Source of the DNA: Sulfuriroseicoccus oceanibius
GTDB lineage: Bacteria > Verrucomicrobiota > Verrucomicrobiia > Verrucomicrobiales > SLCJ01
Direction: 5' to 3'
Length of the DNA: 64,000 bases
Assembly (NCBI RefSeq): GCF_010681825.2
Contig: NZ_CP066776.1
Coordinates: forward strand, 1,054,001-1,118,000
A program made the position numbers and the translations under genes. Shown in pieces: positions 33,975 to 43,346 of the stretch (position 1 is the stretch's first letter; every line of letters begins with the position of its first letter). The notes under the pieces were generated by a model. The model worked only from the letters and a program-made list of their open reading frames with translations, was not told where the DNA came from and did not search any database.

Positions 33975-34562
33975 ATGAAATTTGATATGAAGAAGAGGAC
34001 GTGGATGATGGCGGCCATCGCGATGCTGGTCACTGTGATGGGAGCATTTGCGCAGGCGCCGACGGTGCGGGTTGGTGATGCGGTGACCATCACGATCCGG
34101 GGGGTGCCCGAGACCGAGAGCGCACGGGTGAGCGGTGTTTACAAAGTGGACCAGAACGGTGAGCTCGTTGGGTTGCCTTATCTTGACGGGCATCGCATCA
34201 ATGCGGCGGGGATGACGGAAGGTCAGCTCTCGCGCAAGATTGCCAACGCCTACCGGAGTGCCCAGATTTACACCAAGGCAACCATTACCGCATTGGTGGA
34301 CCAGCCGAAGCAGGTGCGTACGGTGACGGTCGGTGGCAAGGTGACCAACCCTGGACCGGTGGCGTACAGTGAGGGGATGACTTTGTACGAGGCGGTGATG
34401 GCAGCCAAGGGGCCGACCCGCTTCGGCAGTATGAAGAAGGTGGTGCTGATGCGCGGAGGTGGTAAGACGGTGTTCAACCTTGAGAACGATCAAGCCAAGC
34501 AGGTCACCGTCCTTCCGGGAGATACCATTTTGATCGAGAAGAAAGGGGCTTTCGAGCTCTAA
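33975..34562 (+). CDS. Polysaccharide export protein with SLBB domain (short Wza-like)
   Basis: A 195-residue protein with signal peptide ending near GAFAQA and a Poly_export domain: APTVRVGDAVTITIRGVPE, then an SLBB domain (TVTVGGKVTNPGPVAYSEG). Wza proteins form the outer-membrane export channel, but this one is much shorter (Wza about 380), has no lipobox Cys and lacks the C-terminal helix that makes the alpha-barrel. It may act as a periplasmic partner of the beta-barrel protein. It forms an operon with the kinase and ends in a strong terminator. Confidence 0.84.
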   Translation: MKFDMKKRTWMMAAIAMLVTVMGAFAQAPTVRVGDAVTITIRGVPETESARVSGVYKVDQNGELVGLPYLDGHRINAAGMTEGQLSRKIANAYRSAQIYTKATITALVDQPKQVRTVTVGGKVTNPGPVAYSEGMTLYEAVMAAKGPTRFGSMKKVVLMRGGGKTVFNLENDQAKQVTVLPGDTILIEKKGAFEL

Positions 34563-34597
34563 TCGAACTGCCGTATTTGACTCGAATTTCTTTGTTA

Positions 34598-34632
34598 GTC
34601 TCCACTCCGCGCAGGGGTGGAGACTTTTTTTT
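34598..34632 (+). terminator. Rho-independent terminator after the export gene
   Basis: GTCTCCAC / GTGGAGAC stem followed by eight T residues, 36 bases past the stop. Confidence 0.9.
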
Positions 34633-34676
34633 ATTGGTGGTTGTCGAGGGGTGCCCGCTGGGCTACAAGGTTCCCC

Positions 34677-35189
34677 ATGGCAAATGTAAACAAAGTGATT
34701 TTGATCGGGAACGTGACGCGCGATCCTGAAGTGCGCCACACCCCGAAGGGAACCGCAGTGTGTGATTTGGGCTTGGCTGTGAACCGCGTCAGTTCATCGG
34801 ACGGCGGGGATCGCCGTGAGGAGACAACTTTCGTGGACGTGACCATGTGGGGCCGCCAGGCGGAACTCGCAGGCCAGTATCTCGCCAAAGGCCGTCCGGT
34901 TTACATCGAAGGACGTTTGCAGATGGACACCTGGCAGGACAAGAACACCGGTCAGAACCGCAGCAAGCTGAAGGTGGTTGGTGAGAACATGCAGTTCATC
35001 GGCAGTCGTGGTGACTCCGCTGGTGGCGGCGGCGGCTACAGTGGTGGCGGCGGCGGAGGTGGCTACAGCAGTGGTGGCAGTGGCGGTGGTGGAAACTACG
35101 GTGGTGGCGGTGGCCGCAGTTCCGGCGGTAACTACGGAGATTCCGGCGGATCGTCCTCGATGGACGACGATGGCGACATTCCGTTTTAA
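34677..35189 (+). CDS. ssb: Single-stranded DNA-binding protein
   Basis: A 170-residue SSB: OB-fold (residues 1-110; NKVILIGNVTRDPEVR, FVDVTMWGRQAELAGQYLAKG, VYIEGRLQMDTWQDKN), a Gly/Ser-rich linker (about 115-160, low complexity), and the acidic tip DDDGDIPF that recruits replication and repair proteins. ATG at 34677 gives the standard MANVNKV start; upstream residues lie in a terminator and are rejected. Single gene. Confidence 0.97.
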   Translation: MANVNKVILIGNVTRDPEVRHTPKGTAVCDLGLAVNRVSSSDGGDRREETTFVDVTMWGRQAELAGQYLAKGRPVYIEGRLQMDTWQDKNTGQNRSKLKVVGENMQFIGSRGDSAGGGGGYSGGGGGGGYSSGGSGGGGNYGGGGGRSSGGNYGDSGGSSSMDDDGDIPF

Positions 35190-35216
35190 GCCCAGCTGAA
35201 CGATTTTTGGAATTAG

Positions 35217-35255
35217 CGCCTCTGGCATTCCCTCGGAAGTGTCAGAGGCGTTTTT
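35217..35255 (+). terminator. Rho-independent terminator after ssb
   Basis: CGCCTCTG / CAGAGGCG stem (35217-35224, 35243-35250) with TTTTT, 27 bases past ssb. Confidence 0.85.
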
Positions 35256-35268
35256 ATGTCTAGAGGTT

Positions 35269-35541
35269 ATGATTGCGAGACAAGTGTATTACGAAGGCCG
35301 GGTGCAGGGAGTGGGGTTCCGCTTCTCGACCAAGGAGATTGCAAAAGGCTTTGATGTCGTTGGCTGGGTGATGAACCTGCCAGACGGTCGGGTGGAACTG
35401 CAAGTGGCGGGGGAGGGCGAGGAAGTCGCTGCATTCCTTGAGGAGATGACCGAGGGCGACTTGTCCGGGTTCATCCGTGGGGTGGATGTCCACGAGATTG
35501 CGGTGCCCGACGACTTGTCGGGCTTTGAGATCCGCCGCTAG
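35269..35541 (+). CDS. acyP: Acylphosphatase
   Basis: A 90-residue enzyme that hydrolyses acyl phosphates. The active-site motif GRVQGVGFRFST holds the catalytic Arg and substrate loop; GWVMNLPDGRVELQVAGE carries the conserved Asn. Length matches the family (about 90-98). ATG at 35269 is preceded by TAGAGG. It stands between ssb and the convergent U32 gene. Confidence 0.95.
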   Translation: MIARQVYYEGRVQGVGFRFSTKEIAKGFDVVGWVMNLPDGRVELQVAGEGEEVAAFLEEMTEGDLSGFIRGVDVHEIAVPDDLSGFEIRR

Positions 35542-35548
35542 AAAAAGA

Positions 35549-35573
35549 GAGGCACCTCGTGATGAGGTGCCTC
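35549..35573. terminator. Bidirectional terminator between acyP and the U32 gene
   Basis: A 10-bp perfect stem, GAGGCACCTC / GAGGTGCCTC. On the minus strand it is followed by CTTTTTC, so it mainly ends the U32 gene; on the plus strand by a short T-rich stretch after acyP. Confidence 0.8.
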
Positions 35574-35591
35574 AGCTTTGTTCAAATGGTA

Positions 35592-38087
35592 TTAATGAAG
35601 CACGGTGAGCGTGCCCTCGGTGACGCCGAGTTGTTCGGTGGCGCCGAGGTCTTGCCACAGTGATTCACCGTTGGCGCTGCGTTCGAGCAGGGCTTGGTAG
35701 GCGGCAATGGTGTCGGCCGCTTCTACTTGGGACTCTGTCAGGAGTTCGATGCGGTAGTTGCGTAGCCCGAGGCGGTGGAACTGATTGAAGTAGCGCGCTC
35801 CGGTTTGGGCTCTGCCGTTGAAGAGTGTGTTGCGGCAACCAACGTCTGCCTGAAGTGTGTGCAGTTGGCCCACGCGGTCGCGCAATTGCACCACGTGCTT
35901 TTCACACGGGCGGCCGCAGTCTTTATAACTGGTGCCTTCGCTGAGGAAGGTGCAGAACGCGCAGTGCTCCATATGGAACATGGGCATGTGCTGGTGAAGT
36001 GTCATTTCAAACCACTCGGGCGGTGCCGATGCGATGAGCTGGGAGCTTTGATCCGCATTGAGGTCATATGACACGGTGACCCGGTCGAGCCCGGCGGACT
36101 CGATGAGAAGTTTCGCTGTCAGTTGGTTGGCGACGTTGAGTGAGAAATCGCCAACGGTATCGAGATCTGCTGTGTCGCTTTGCTTGGTGAAGTATTCGAT
36201 CCCGCCGAGGTTGCGAACGAGAATGCCGTCAGGCTCCGCGCGGTGGAGGGTTTTGAAGTATCCTTGCTCGCCGCTTTTTTGGATGCGTGGTGTGGCGAGC
36301 CAGATGCGTGCGCCTGTGTTGGCGCTGCGGACTTGGGCCACGGCGTCCTTCATCCGGCGGATGTCTTCGTAGTCGACGTAGATGCGTTCGACGCCGGCTT
36401 CGAGAGCCGCATCGATCTGCCACGGGTGGCGGCAGAGCACGGAGAGTTCGCTTGGCTGGTCTGTGACCGGTGGATGAACCTCAGGGGAGAGGGCGGCGAT
36501 GGCGTCGAGAGGAGTCGCTGCGGCTTTTTGCGGTGCGTCTTCCGGGGTGTGCTCTTCGAGCTTGGTGACCATCGTGCGGCGCATGCGGTTGAGGGCACTG
36601 ACCGGTAATGCGAGCTCACCCTCGAGCTTGGTGTCGAGTTTGCGCAGCGTGAATGGTGTGTTGCCCAGGCGCTCGAACTGAGCGTGGAGAACGTCGTGAT
36701 CGAGTGGGCGGTTGCGGGCGGCCTCCAATGGCTGATCGCTTTCCACGGACAGTCCGGTGGCGGAGTCCGTCAGTTTGAGCGGTGCTCCTGCCGTGCCGCT
36801 GACGGTCCAATCCAGTGGTGTGCGGGTGCGTTGTTGGTCTAGAACTTTGTCGTTCCAGGTTTTGCGGATGTCTTGTTCCAGTGATGGGTCACTGGTCTTC
36901 CAGATCAGTTGGCCGGGCTTGACTCGCTTCCAGACGATCTTGTTGTGCTTTTTGCCAAAGAGAATGCGGTCGCCTTCGGTTTTCCAGATGCGGCCTCCCT
37001 GTTCTTCGTTGCGATCCTCACCGGCGTCGAAAACGACGCCGTCTCCCGATTGAAGGGGGATCTCTTGCTGGCCAGGGGCGCGTTGGATGCGAACCCAACC
37101 AGGGCCCGTGGCGGCGACCGATCCGATCAGGACACCGCGCTTTTTGCCGAATTTCCCGTGGGTGAGGCGTGGGTGGTTGGTTCCCTCGAGCCAGCCGGTG
37201 GAGAGTCCACGCGAGAAGGTCATCTCGAGAGAATAACGATCGGTGGCATCAGGGCGTGGGGTGCGCGCATCGAGATGGGCGTCGATGGCCTTGCGGTAGA
37301 CGCGGGTCACCGCGGCGACGTATTCTGGGCTTTTGAGTCGGCCTTCGATTTTGAAGCTGATGACTCCGGCATCGATGAGCTCAGGGATGAGATCGACGGC
37401 GGCGAGATCCTGCGGGCTGAGCAGGTAGCGGCGCTCTCCGAGGTCCAGCGGCTTGCCATCGACGACCATCTCGTAGGGGAGTCGGCAGGCCTGGGCGCAT
37501 TCGCCGCGGTTGGCGCTGCGTTGTCCGAGACTTTCGGAGGTGAGGCATTGGCCTGAATAGGCAACGCAAAGCGCGCCGTGAACAAAGATCTCGAGTGGGG
37601 TGTGGCCTTGGACCTTGGTGAAGCGGCGGATCTCGTCGAGGGAGAGTTCACGGGCGAGCACCGCACGGTCCAGGTTGAGCAGGCCGGTGGCAAAATCGAG
37701 TCCCTCTGGCGAGGTGATGCTCATCTGGGTGGACGCGTGTAGTTCGACGCTTGGGGCGACCTTGCGGGCGAGATCGGCCAGTCCCAGATCCTGAATGATG
37801 GCGCCGTCCACGCCGCTGGCTTCGAGCAATGCGAGTTGTTCAGCGGCGCCTTCGAGCTCCGCTGGGAAGATCAAGGTGTTCATTGTAATGAACCCTTTGG
37901 CGCCGTGCTCGTGGAGGAACTTCATCAGTTCCGGCAGATCCTCTTCAGTGAAGTTGTCCGCCCTCAACCGTGCGTTGTGCTTGGGAAGACCAAAGAAAAT
38001 GGCGTCGGCTCCGTTGGCGATGGCGGCGCGGGCGCACTCCCAGCTTCCGGCGGGAGCGAGTAGTTCGAGGTCAGAGCGGTGGATCAT
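35592..38087 (-). CDS. U32 peptidase-like protein, RlhA (23S rRNA hydroxylation) type
   Basis: An 831-residue protein of the U32 'peptidase' family with DUF3656-like C-terminal extension. The N-terminal barrel begins LELLAPAGSWECARAAIANGAD. The U32 signature is seen as SVELHASTQMSIT, and Cys motifs RGECAQACRLPYEM and CAFCTFLSEGTSYKDCGRPCEKH supply cysteines for an Fe-S cluster. In E. coli RlhA (YdcP) acts with prephenate to hydroxylate C2501 of 23S rRNA, and TrhP acts on tRNA. The length and double-domain layout fit RlhA better. ATG at 38087. Confidence 0.82.
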   Translation of the reverse strand: MIHRSDLELLAPAGSWECARAAIANGADAIFFGLPKHNARLRADNFTEEDLPELMKFLHEHGAKGFITMNTLIFPAELEGAAEQLALLEASGVDGAIIQDLGLADLARKVAPSVELHASTQMSITSPEGLDFATGLLNLDRAVLARELSLDEIRRFTKVQGHTPLEIFVHGALCVAYSGQCLTSESLGQRSANRGECAQACRLPYEMVVDGKPLDLGERRYLLSPQDLAAVDLIPELIDAGVISFKIEGRLKSPEYVAAVTRVYRKAIDAHLDARTPRPDATDRYSLEMTFSRGLSTGWLEGTNHPRLTHGKFGKKRGVLIGSVAATGPGWVRIQRAPGQQEIPLQSGDGVVFDAGEDRNEEQGGRIWKTEGDRILFGKKHNKIVWKRVKPGQLIWKTSDPSLEQDIRKTWNDKVLDQQRTRTPLDWTVSGTAGAPLKLTDSATGLSVESDQPLEAARNRPLDHDVLHAQFERLGNTPFTLRKLDTKLEGELALPVSALNRMRRTMVTKLEEHTPEDAPQKAAATPLDAIAALSPEVHPPVTDQPSELSVLCRHPWQIDAALEAGVERIYVDYEDIRRMKDAVAQVRSANTGARIWLATPRIQKSGEQGYFKTLHRAEPDGILVRNLGGIEYFTKQSDTADLDTVGDFSLNVANQLTAKLLIESAGLDRVTVSYDLNADQSSQLIASAPPEWFEMTLHQHMPMFHMEHCAFCTFLSEGTSYKDCGRPCEKHVVQLRDRVGQLHTLQADVGCRNTLFNGRAQTGARYFNQFHRLGLRNYRIELLTESQVEAADTIAAYQALLERSANGESLWQDLGATEQLGVTEGTLTVLH

Positions 38088-38160
38088 GGTGCGATGGATG
38101 GCGAGGTTCCGCGGGCGGATGCTGCGGCGTTGGCCAACTTACGTGCATCCCTGAAACGAA

Positions 38161-38195
38161 GCAACCCGCCTCCGGTTGAGCGGACGGCGGGTTGC
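38161..38195 (-). terminator. Hairpin terminator after the prepilin-like gene
   Basis: GCAACCCGCC / GGCGGGTTGC perfect 10-bp stem (38161-38170, 38186-38195). On the minus strand it is followed by TTCGTTTC. Confidence 0.72.
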
Positions 38196-38227
38196 CTCAG
38201 TAAATTAATTGGTGGGCCGTGAATGGC

Positions 38228-38623
38228 TTACCACTCTCCGTGGTTGGATGGCTCGTGGTCGCGGGCGTCTGCGTATTCGCAGGTAAATGCCAAGGTGCCG
38301 ATTTCAGGAATGGTGTCGACGAGGGTGTAGATCCCTCCAGCTGGGCATTCGGGTTGAGTTGCGAGGAAGGCCGTCTCACCAAAAATATCGGATGGATCCA
38401 AATCATCGCCAATGTTCAAGTCCCACATGTTCTGGTAAGAGCGAACGTAAGTTTGGACGTTGCGCTGATTGAGAATGCAGGATGCGCGGTCAGTGCCTTC
38501 CTTGTAGGCCGCGGTGCCGATGAAGAGCACGCTAATCATGGTGAGAAGCGTGATGATGATGACGGTGAGCTCGATAAGAGTCATCCCCCTCCGGGAATAT
38601 TTTGTAGGTGTCGGTACGTTCAC
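38228..38623 (-). CDS. Prepilin-like protein (type II/IV pseudopilin)
   Basis: A 131-residue protein with the prepilin peptidase signal: basic leader SRRG, cleavage before M, then TLIEL and a long hydrophobic helix (TVIIITLLTMISVLFIG). The rest is a small soluble domain with two or more Cys. It would be a minor pilin or pseudopilin of a type II secretion or type IV pilus system. None of the machinery is in the window. The start is GTG at 38623. Confidence 0.83.
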   Translation of the reverse strand: MNVPTPTKYSRRGMTLIELTVIIITLLTMISVLFIGTAAYKEGTDRASCILNQRNVQTYVRSYQNMWDLNIGDDLDPSDIFGETAFLATQPECPAGGIYTLVDTIPEIGTLAFTCEYADARDHEPSNHGEW

Positions 38624-38820
38624 TGGAATTCTTGGTTAAGTGGGCCGTGACCACCGTTGGTACCGGGGGAGGGGGAATAAATCTCGGTAGCACGTGTTTG
38701 TGAGCTTTCTATTGTAGCTCATTGAGCCACAGCTTGTCACGACGAAGGGATGATCGGGAGGGAATTTGTTGTGTCAAAGCCAGAATTGAAAAAAGTGATC
38801 AATGTTTCAAAATGAGTTGA

Positions 38821-40656
38821 TCACTCTTCGATCACGAGACTGATCAATTTTCCTTCGTCCGGCAGTTTGGCGTCATCGGTGTGGATCGAGATGTTGCCTT
38901 TGTCATCGACGGCGAAGAGAATGATTGCGTCTTCTCCGTAACGGGCGCGGAAGTCCGAGATCTGGAATGTGTCTGTGATGGCGGACTTTTTGATCACGGC
39001 CCCTTTGGCGCAGAGCGCGTTGAGTTGGGATACCGATGGGGCGCCGGAGAACGGGTTGCGGCCGCGCAGGTGGCTTGATGCCGACACCCTCTCGGGAGAG
39101 GCGCTGTCTTGTGGGGTGAGTTGGAATACATTGCCCGATCCGTAGTGGTGGCGGAATTCCTGGACTGCCAGGGAGTTGACCTCGTCGTTCGGTGTGGCGG
39201 CGATCAGGCGGCCGATGCCCGCCAGGTCCATTTCCTCGACGATGTATTCGGAGACGATGCTGGCTCGCTGGGTGGAAATTCCAGCCATGCGTGCCGGGGC
39301 GAGCTTTTCGTAGTTGGTGTCGATGACCAGTACTTGGCAGCCTTCTTCGATGAGAGCCTTTCCAGCTTGGACGACCCAGTCATTGACTCCAGCGATGAGG
39401 ATTCCTTGAGGGTTGTGCACGGCCAGTCCTGTTTTCCGGGCGATGATGCCGGCAGCGAAGCCGTAGAAAGTGACGGTTCCGATGATGACGGTGAAGATGA
39501 GTGGGACCAGGCTCTCTGCCTGTGGGGCCAGACTTTCTGGCAAAATGCCCTGTTCGGTGGCTCGGACCAAGTCGATGGCAAACAGTGACGTCACTGCGGC
39601 AGCGACGATCCCCCGCGGTGCAAGGCCTGCTAGAAATGTACGTTCCTTGCGGTTGAGGCGGGTGCCGATGGTGGAGGCAGCGACGGCGATCGGGCGGATG
39701 AGGACGATCAGAACGCCTACGAACAAGACCGCGGGTAGGCCGAGCGTCTGGAAGTCTGCGATGTCGATGCGGGCGGCCAGTACGATGAAGAGCCCTGAGA
39801 TGAGAAGCACGCGCAGGTTCTCTTTGAACTCGATGACGTGTTTGACGGAGAGCTGCTTGCGGTTGGCGAGAAACACACCGAGCGCCGTGACTGTGACGAG
39901 GCCGGACTCGTGCTGGATGACATTGGAGAGCGTGAACGAAACGGCGGCGACCCCGAGGAATACCGTGCCGTGGAGGAAGTCCGGGATCAGGTGGCGGCGC
40001 AGGGCAAACTCGAGCAGTTTGCCGAAGGCGAATGCGAGACCGAGTCCGACTCCGATGGTGATGAGCAATCCGGTAACGGCTTCGTGGATGGCTTCTGCTG
40101 CGTTGGCGGCGAGTACCGCCTGGAGCACGAGCACGGCGAGCACGGCTCCAACAGGGTCGATGACGATTCCTTCCCACTTGGCGACCGAGTCGACGCGCTT
40201 GCGTGGTTTGATGTGGCGCAGCAAGGGGATGACCACCGTGGGGCCGGTCACAGTGAGGATGGACCCGAGGATCAGCGCGATACGAATATCGAAGTCGAGA
40301 ATGAAGTAGGCGGCGATGGTGGCGAGGAACCAGGTGACGAGAACGCCGATGGTGCATAGGTTGACCACCGATCTGCCGGCTTCCTTGAATTCTTTGAGTC
40401 GCAGCGAGAGACCGCCCTCGAAAAGGATGATTCCGACCGCCAGCGAGACTGATGGGAACAGCAGCTCATTTGGGATGAAGTCGTCCGGGGAGAAGATGCG
40501 TCCCGCGCCGATGCCAAATGCGAGCAAAAGCAGGATCGATGGCAGTTCGAGTCTCCAGGCAAGCCATTGGGCGATGACTCCGAGCGCGAGGATGGCGGCG
40601 AGGAAGACGGCTGGGTTTTGGGCGAGCTGCGTGAGTTCGAGTGATGCGATTGGCAT
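38821..40656 (-). CDS. CPA1-family cation:proton antiporter with TrkA-N domain
   Basis: A 611-residue Na+(K+)/H+ antiporter. The first about 400 residues hold roughly 12 transmembrane helices with GPTVVIPLLRHIKP, the Asp-bearing VIDPVGAVLAVL and the RGIVAAAV motif. A RCK/TrkA-N-like NAD-binding domain follows (about 415-520, ILIAGVNDWVVQAGKALI), and a TrkA-C-like end. The domain order suggests nucleotide-regulated NhaP-type antiport. ATG at 40656. Convergent with the prepilin-like gene's terminator region; the 165 bases to tex are divergent promoter space. Confidence 0.87.
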   Translation of the reverse strand: MPIASLELTQLAQNPAVFLAAILALGVIAQWLAWRLELPSILLLLAFGIGAGRIFSPDDFIPNELLFPSVSLAVGIILFEGGLSLRLKEFKEAGRSVVNLCTIGVLVTWFLATIAAYFILDFDIRIALILGSILTVTGPTVVIPLLRHIKPRKRVDSVAKWEGIVIDPVGAVLAVLVLQAVLAANAAEAIHEAVTGLLITIGVGLGLAFAFGKLLEFALRRHLIPDFLHGTVFLGVAAVSFTLSNVIQHESGLVTVTALGVFLANRKQLSVKHVIEFKENLRVLLISGLFIVLAARIDIADFQTLGLPAVLFVGVLIVLIRPIAVAASTIGTRLNRKERTFLAGLAPRGIVAAAVTSLFAIDLVRATEQGILPESLAPQAESLVPLIFTVIIGTVTFYGFAAGIIARKTGLAVHNPQGILIAGVNDWVVQAGKALIEEGCQVLVIDTNYEKLAPARMAGISTQRASIVSEYIVEEMDLAGIGRLIAATPNDEVNSLAVQEFRHHYGSGNVFQLTPQDSASPERVSASSHLRGRNPFSGAPSVSQLNALCAKGAVIKKSAITDTFQISDFRARYGEDAIILFAVDDKGNISIHTDDAKLPDEGKLISLVIEE

Positions 40657-40867
40657 GAATCGGAAGGATGGGATCGATGGTGGGTGGCCCGGCGGGCGGC
40701 GGATGTATCATCCCAGCGGCGGCGATTGAGCGCGAGTTCTAAATTTGTTGCGCGGATTCGGTGGGGATGGGTTCACCGCATCGGTGCGAATCGTTGAGAA
40801 GGTGGTAGATTTGGCTGGAGTGCGTCTGATTCCGCGCTATGTGATCAGACTCGAATTTTTGATCTTT

Positions 40868-43252
40868 ATGGAAGCTGCAAGCCGCCACGTCGCCGCCATC
40901 GCCGGTGAACTGAATATTCCGGACCGCCAGGTGAGCGCGGTCGTCGCGCTCCTCGCCGAAGGAGCAACCGTTCCATTCATCGCTCGTTACCGCAAGGAAG
41001 TGACAGGCAGCTTGGATGAAGTGCAGATCACCGCAGTGCGTGACAAGTTGCAGTTGGCTGTGGAACTCGATGCCCGCCGTGAAGCGATCCTCAAGTCGCT
41101 CGACGAGCGCAAGCTTCTCACCGACGAACTGAAGAAGCAGGTGGCGGAGGCTCCGACCATGGCTCGATTGGAGGACGTGTTCGCTCCATACCGACCGAAG
41201 CGCCGCACCCGTGCGATGGCTGCGGATGAGAAGGGGCTGACCCCGCTCGCCGACTGGCTGGTGGAGAATCTGGGCAATGCATCGGCAGACCCTGAGGACG
41301 AGGCTAAAAAGTTCCTCTCCGACAAGAAGGATCTCGAAGTGCCGGACACCGCCGCGGCATTGCATGGCGCCCGCGACATCATCGCCGAGCGAGTCAGCGA
41401 CAATGCCGAGCTGCGTGGTGCCGTGCGTTCGCTCTACGAAGCGGAGGCCGTGGCGTCGTCGCGCGTGCTGACCGGCAAGGAAGAGAGCGAGGAAGCAGCC
41501 AAGTTCCGCGATTACTTTGACTGGAGTGCTCCGCTTAAGTCGGTGCCATCGCATCAGATGATGGCGGTGCGCCGTGGCGAGAAGGAAGGCGTGCTCATGT
41601 TGCGCATTCAGATCGACGCCGACCAGGGGATTGCTTTGGCGCGTCGTCACTTCCTAGAGAACCCACAAGCTGCCAGCACACCGGCGCTCGAGCAGGTGGA
41701 ACTGGCAATTGCTGATGGTTGCAAACGTTTGCTCTTCCCGTCGATGGAGACCGAGATGCGCCTGAATTCCAAGAAGTCCGCTGATGAAGTGGCGATTGGT
41801 GTGTTTGCCGACAACTTGCGCGAGCTCTTGATGGGCTCGCCGCTCGGTCAGAAGAAGGTGCTCGCGATTGACCCGGGATACCGCACCGGCTGCAAGGTCG
41901 TGTGCCTCGATGCCCAGGGCAAGTTGCTGCACAACGACTTGATCTTTGTGGTGGGGAACAAAACCCAGCTCGCCGATAGTGCTGCCAAGCTCCAGGCTTT
42001 GGTTGATCAGTTCCAGCCGGAAGCGATCGCCATTGGAAATGGCACCGCCAGCCGCGAGACCGAGACGTTTGTGCGCAAGCTCAAGCTGCCTAAGAGCATC
42101 ACCGTGGTGGTGGTGAACGAGAGCGGGGCGTCCGTGTACTCCGCGTCGGAGGCGGCCCGTGAAGAATTCCCAGATTACGACATCACCGTGCGTGGCAGTG
42201 TTTCGATCGGGCGCCGCCTGATGGACCCGCTTGCGGAGTTGGTCAAGATCGATCCGAAGTCCATCGGTGTCGGCCAGTACCAGCATGACGTGAACCAGAC
42301 CCTTTTGCGCAAGAGCCTGGACGATACCGTCGTCAGCTGCGTGAACGCCGTTGGTGTGGAAGTTAACACAGCGAGCAAGCAGTTGCTCAGCTATGTGTCG
42401 GGCTTGAACAAGACTCTGGCGGAGAACATTGTGAGCTTCCGCGACGCAAACGGAGCGTTCACATCGCGCGCCCAGCTCAAAGAGGTTTCGCGTTTTGGTG
42501 ACAAAGCATTCGAACAGGCTGCCGGCTTCCTTCGTGTGCGCGGCGGTGAGCACCCGCTCGACGCGAGTGCCGTCCACCCGGAGCGCTATGCATTGGTTGA
42601 GAAAATGGCCGCGGACCTCGGGGTTGGTCTGGCTGATCTGATCGGTAACTCAGAGCTCTGCGGGCGGATCAAGCTGGCGGACTACGTTAGCGACGAAGTG
42701 GGCTTGCCGACCTTGGAAGACATCGTGGCAGAACTGGCGAAGCCGGGCCGCGACCCGCGTGCTCAGTTTGAGGCGTTCTCCTTCACCGAAGGTGTGGAGA
42801 AGATCACTGACCTGACCGTCGGGATGAAACTGCCGGGCATCGTGACCAACGTTACCGCCTTTGGTGCGTTCGTGGACATCGGTGTGCATCAGGACGGCTT
42901 GGTTCACATCAGCCAGCTTGCGGACAAGTTCGTTAGCGATCCGGCCGAGGTGGTCAAGGTTCAGCAGAAGGTTCAAGTGACCGTGATGGAAGTGGATGTG
43001 GAGCGCAAGCGCATCGGGCTTTCCATGAAGGCCAATCCGGAAGGTGACGGAGGTCAGCGCCGTGAGCGTGGCCAGCGTCGTGGAGAAGGAGGCGAACGCC
43101 GTGGTGGCGGTCAGCGTCGTGGCGGAGATCGCCGTGGCGGAGGTCAGCGCCGTGGTGGTGACCGTCGGGGCAACGCGCCACGTGGTGGTGTCGGTGGCTT
43201 GACCGGTGACTGGTTCAGCGAAGCGGTAGCCAAAGGCAAGAAGGGCAAGTAA
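40868..43252 (+). CDS. tex: Tex-family RNA-binding transcription accessory protein
   Basis: A 794-residue Tex/YhgF protein: N-terminal helical region (VPFIARYRKEVTGSLDE), YqgF-like domain (LAIDPGYRTGCKVV), helix-hairpin-helix and a C-terminal S1 RNA-binding domain (LPGIVTNVTAFGAFVDIGVHQDGLVHIS). It has an extra RGG-rich basic tail (GGQRRERGQRRGEGGERRG...) that should aid RNA binding and is longer than in most Tex proteins. Role: transcript processing or elongation-linked RNA binding. ATG at 40868 by alignment to the usual Tex start. Followed by a strong terminator. Confidence 0.93.
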   Translation: MEAASRHVAAIAGELNIPDRQVSAVVALLAEGATVPFIARYRKEVTGSLDEVQITAVRDKLQLAVELDARREAILKSLDERKLLTDELKKQVAEAPTMARLEDVFAPYRPKRRTRAMAADEKGLTPLADWLVENLGNASADPEDEAKKFLSDKKDLEVPDTAAALHGARDIIAERVSDNAELRGAVRSLYEAEAVASSRVLTGKEESEEAAKFRDYFDWSAPLKSVPSHQMMAVRRGEKEGVLMLRIQIDADQGIALARRHFLENPQAASTPALEQVELAIADGCKRLLFPSMETEMRLNSKKSADEVAIGVFADNLRELLMGSPLGQKKVLAIDPGYRTGCKVVCLDAQGKLLHNDLIFVVGNKTQLADSAAKLQALVDQFQPEAIAIGNGTASRETETFVRKLKLPKSITVVVVNESGASVYSASEAAREEFPDYDITVRGSVSIGRRLMDPLAELVKIDPKSIGVGQYQHDVNQTLLRKSLDDTVVSCVNAVGVEVNTASKQLLSYVSGLNKTLAENIVSFRDANGAFTSRAQLKEVSRFGDKAFEQAAGFLRVRGGEHPLDASAVHPERYALVEKMAADLGVGLADLIGNSELCGRIKLADYVSDEVGLPTLEDIVAELAKPGRDPRAQFEAFSFTEGVEKITDLTVGMKLPGIVTNVTAFGAFVDIGVHQDGLVHISQLADKFVSDPAEVVKVQQKVQVTVMEVDVERKRIGLSMKANPEGDGGQRRERGQRRGEGGERRGGGQRRGGDRRGGGQRRGGDRRGNAPRGGVGGLTGDWFSEAVAKGKKGK

Positions 43253-43278
43253 GCCCAGCCAGTGAGCTGATAAGATTT

Positions 43279-43328
43279 TCGCCTGACGGGCGGCGCGTGA
43301 TGCGTTGCCTGTCAGGCGATTTTTTTTT
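43279..43328 (+). terminator. Rho-independent terminator after tex
   Basis: TCGCCTGAC / GTCAGGCGA stem (43279-43287, 43311-43319) followed by nine T residues. Confidence 0.9.
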
Positions 43329-43346
43329 GATGGAATTGGGGCGGTA

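Noticed and set aside
34995-35150. Gly-rich tandem repeats in ssb as a microsatellite or separate feature
   Set aside because: This is the usual flexible linker of SSB, here Gly/Ser-rich; the acidic tip follows in frame.
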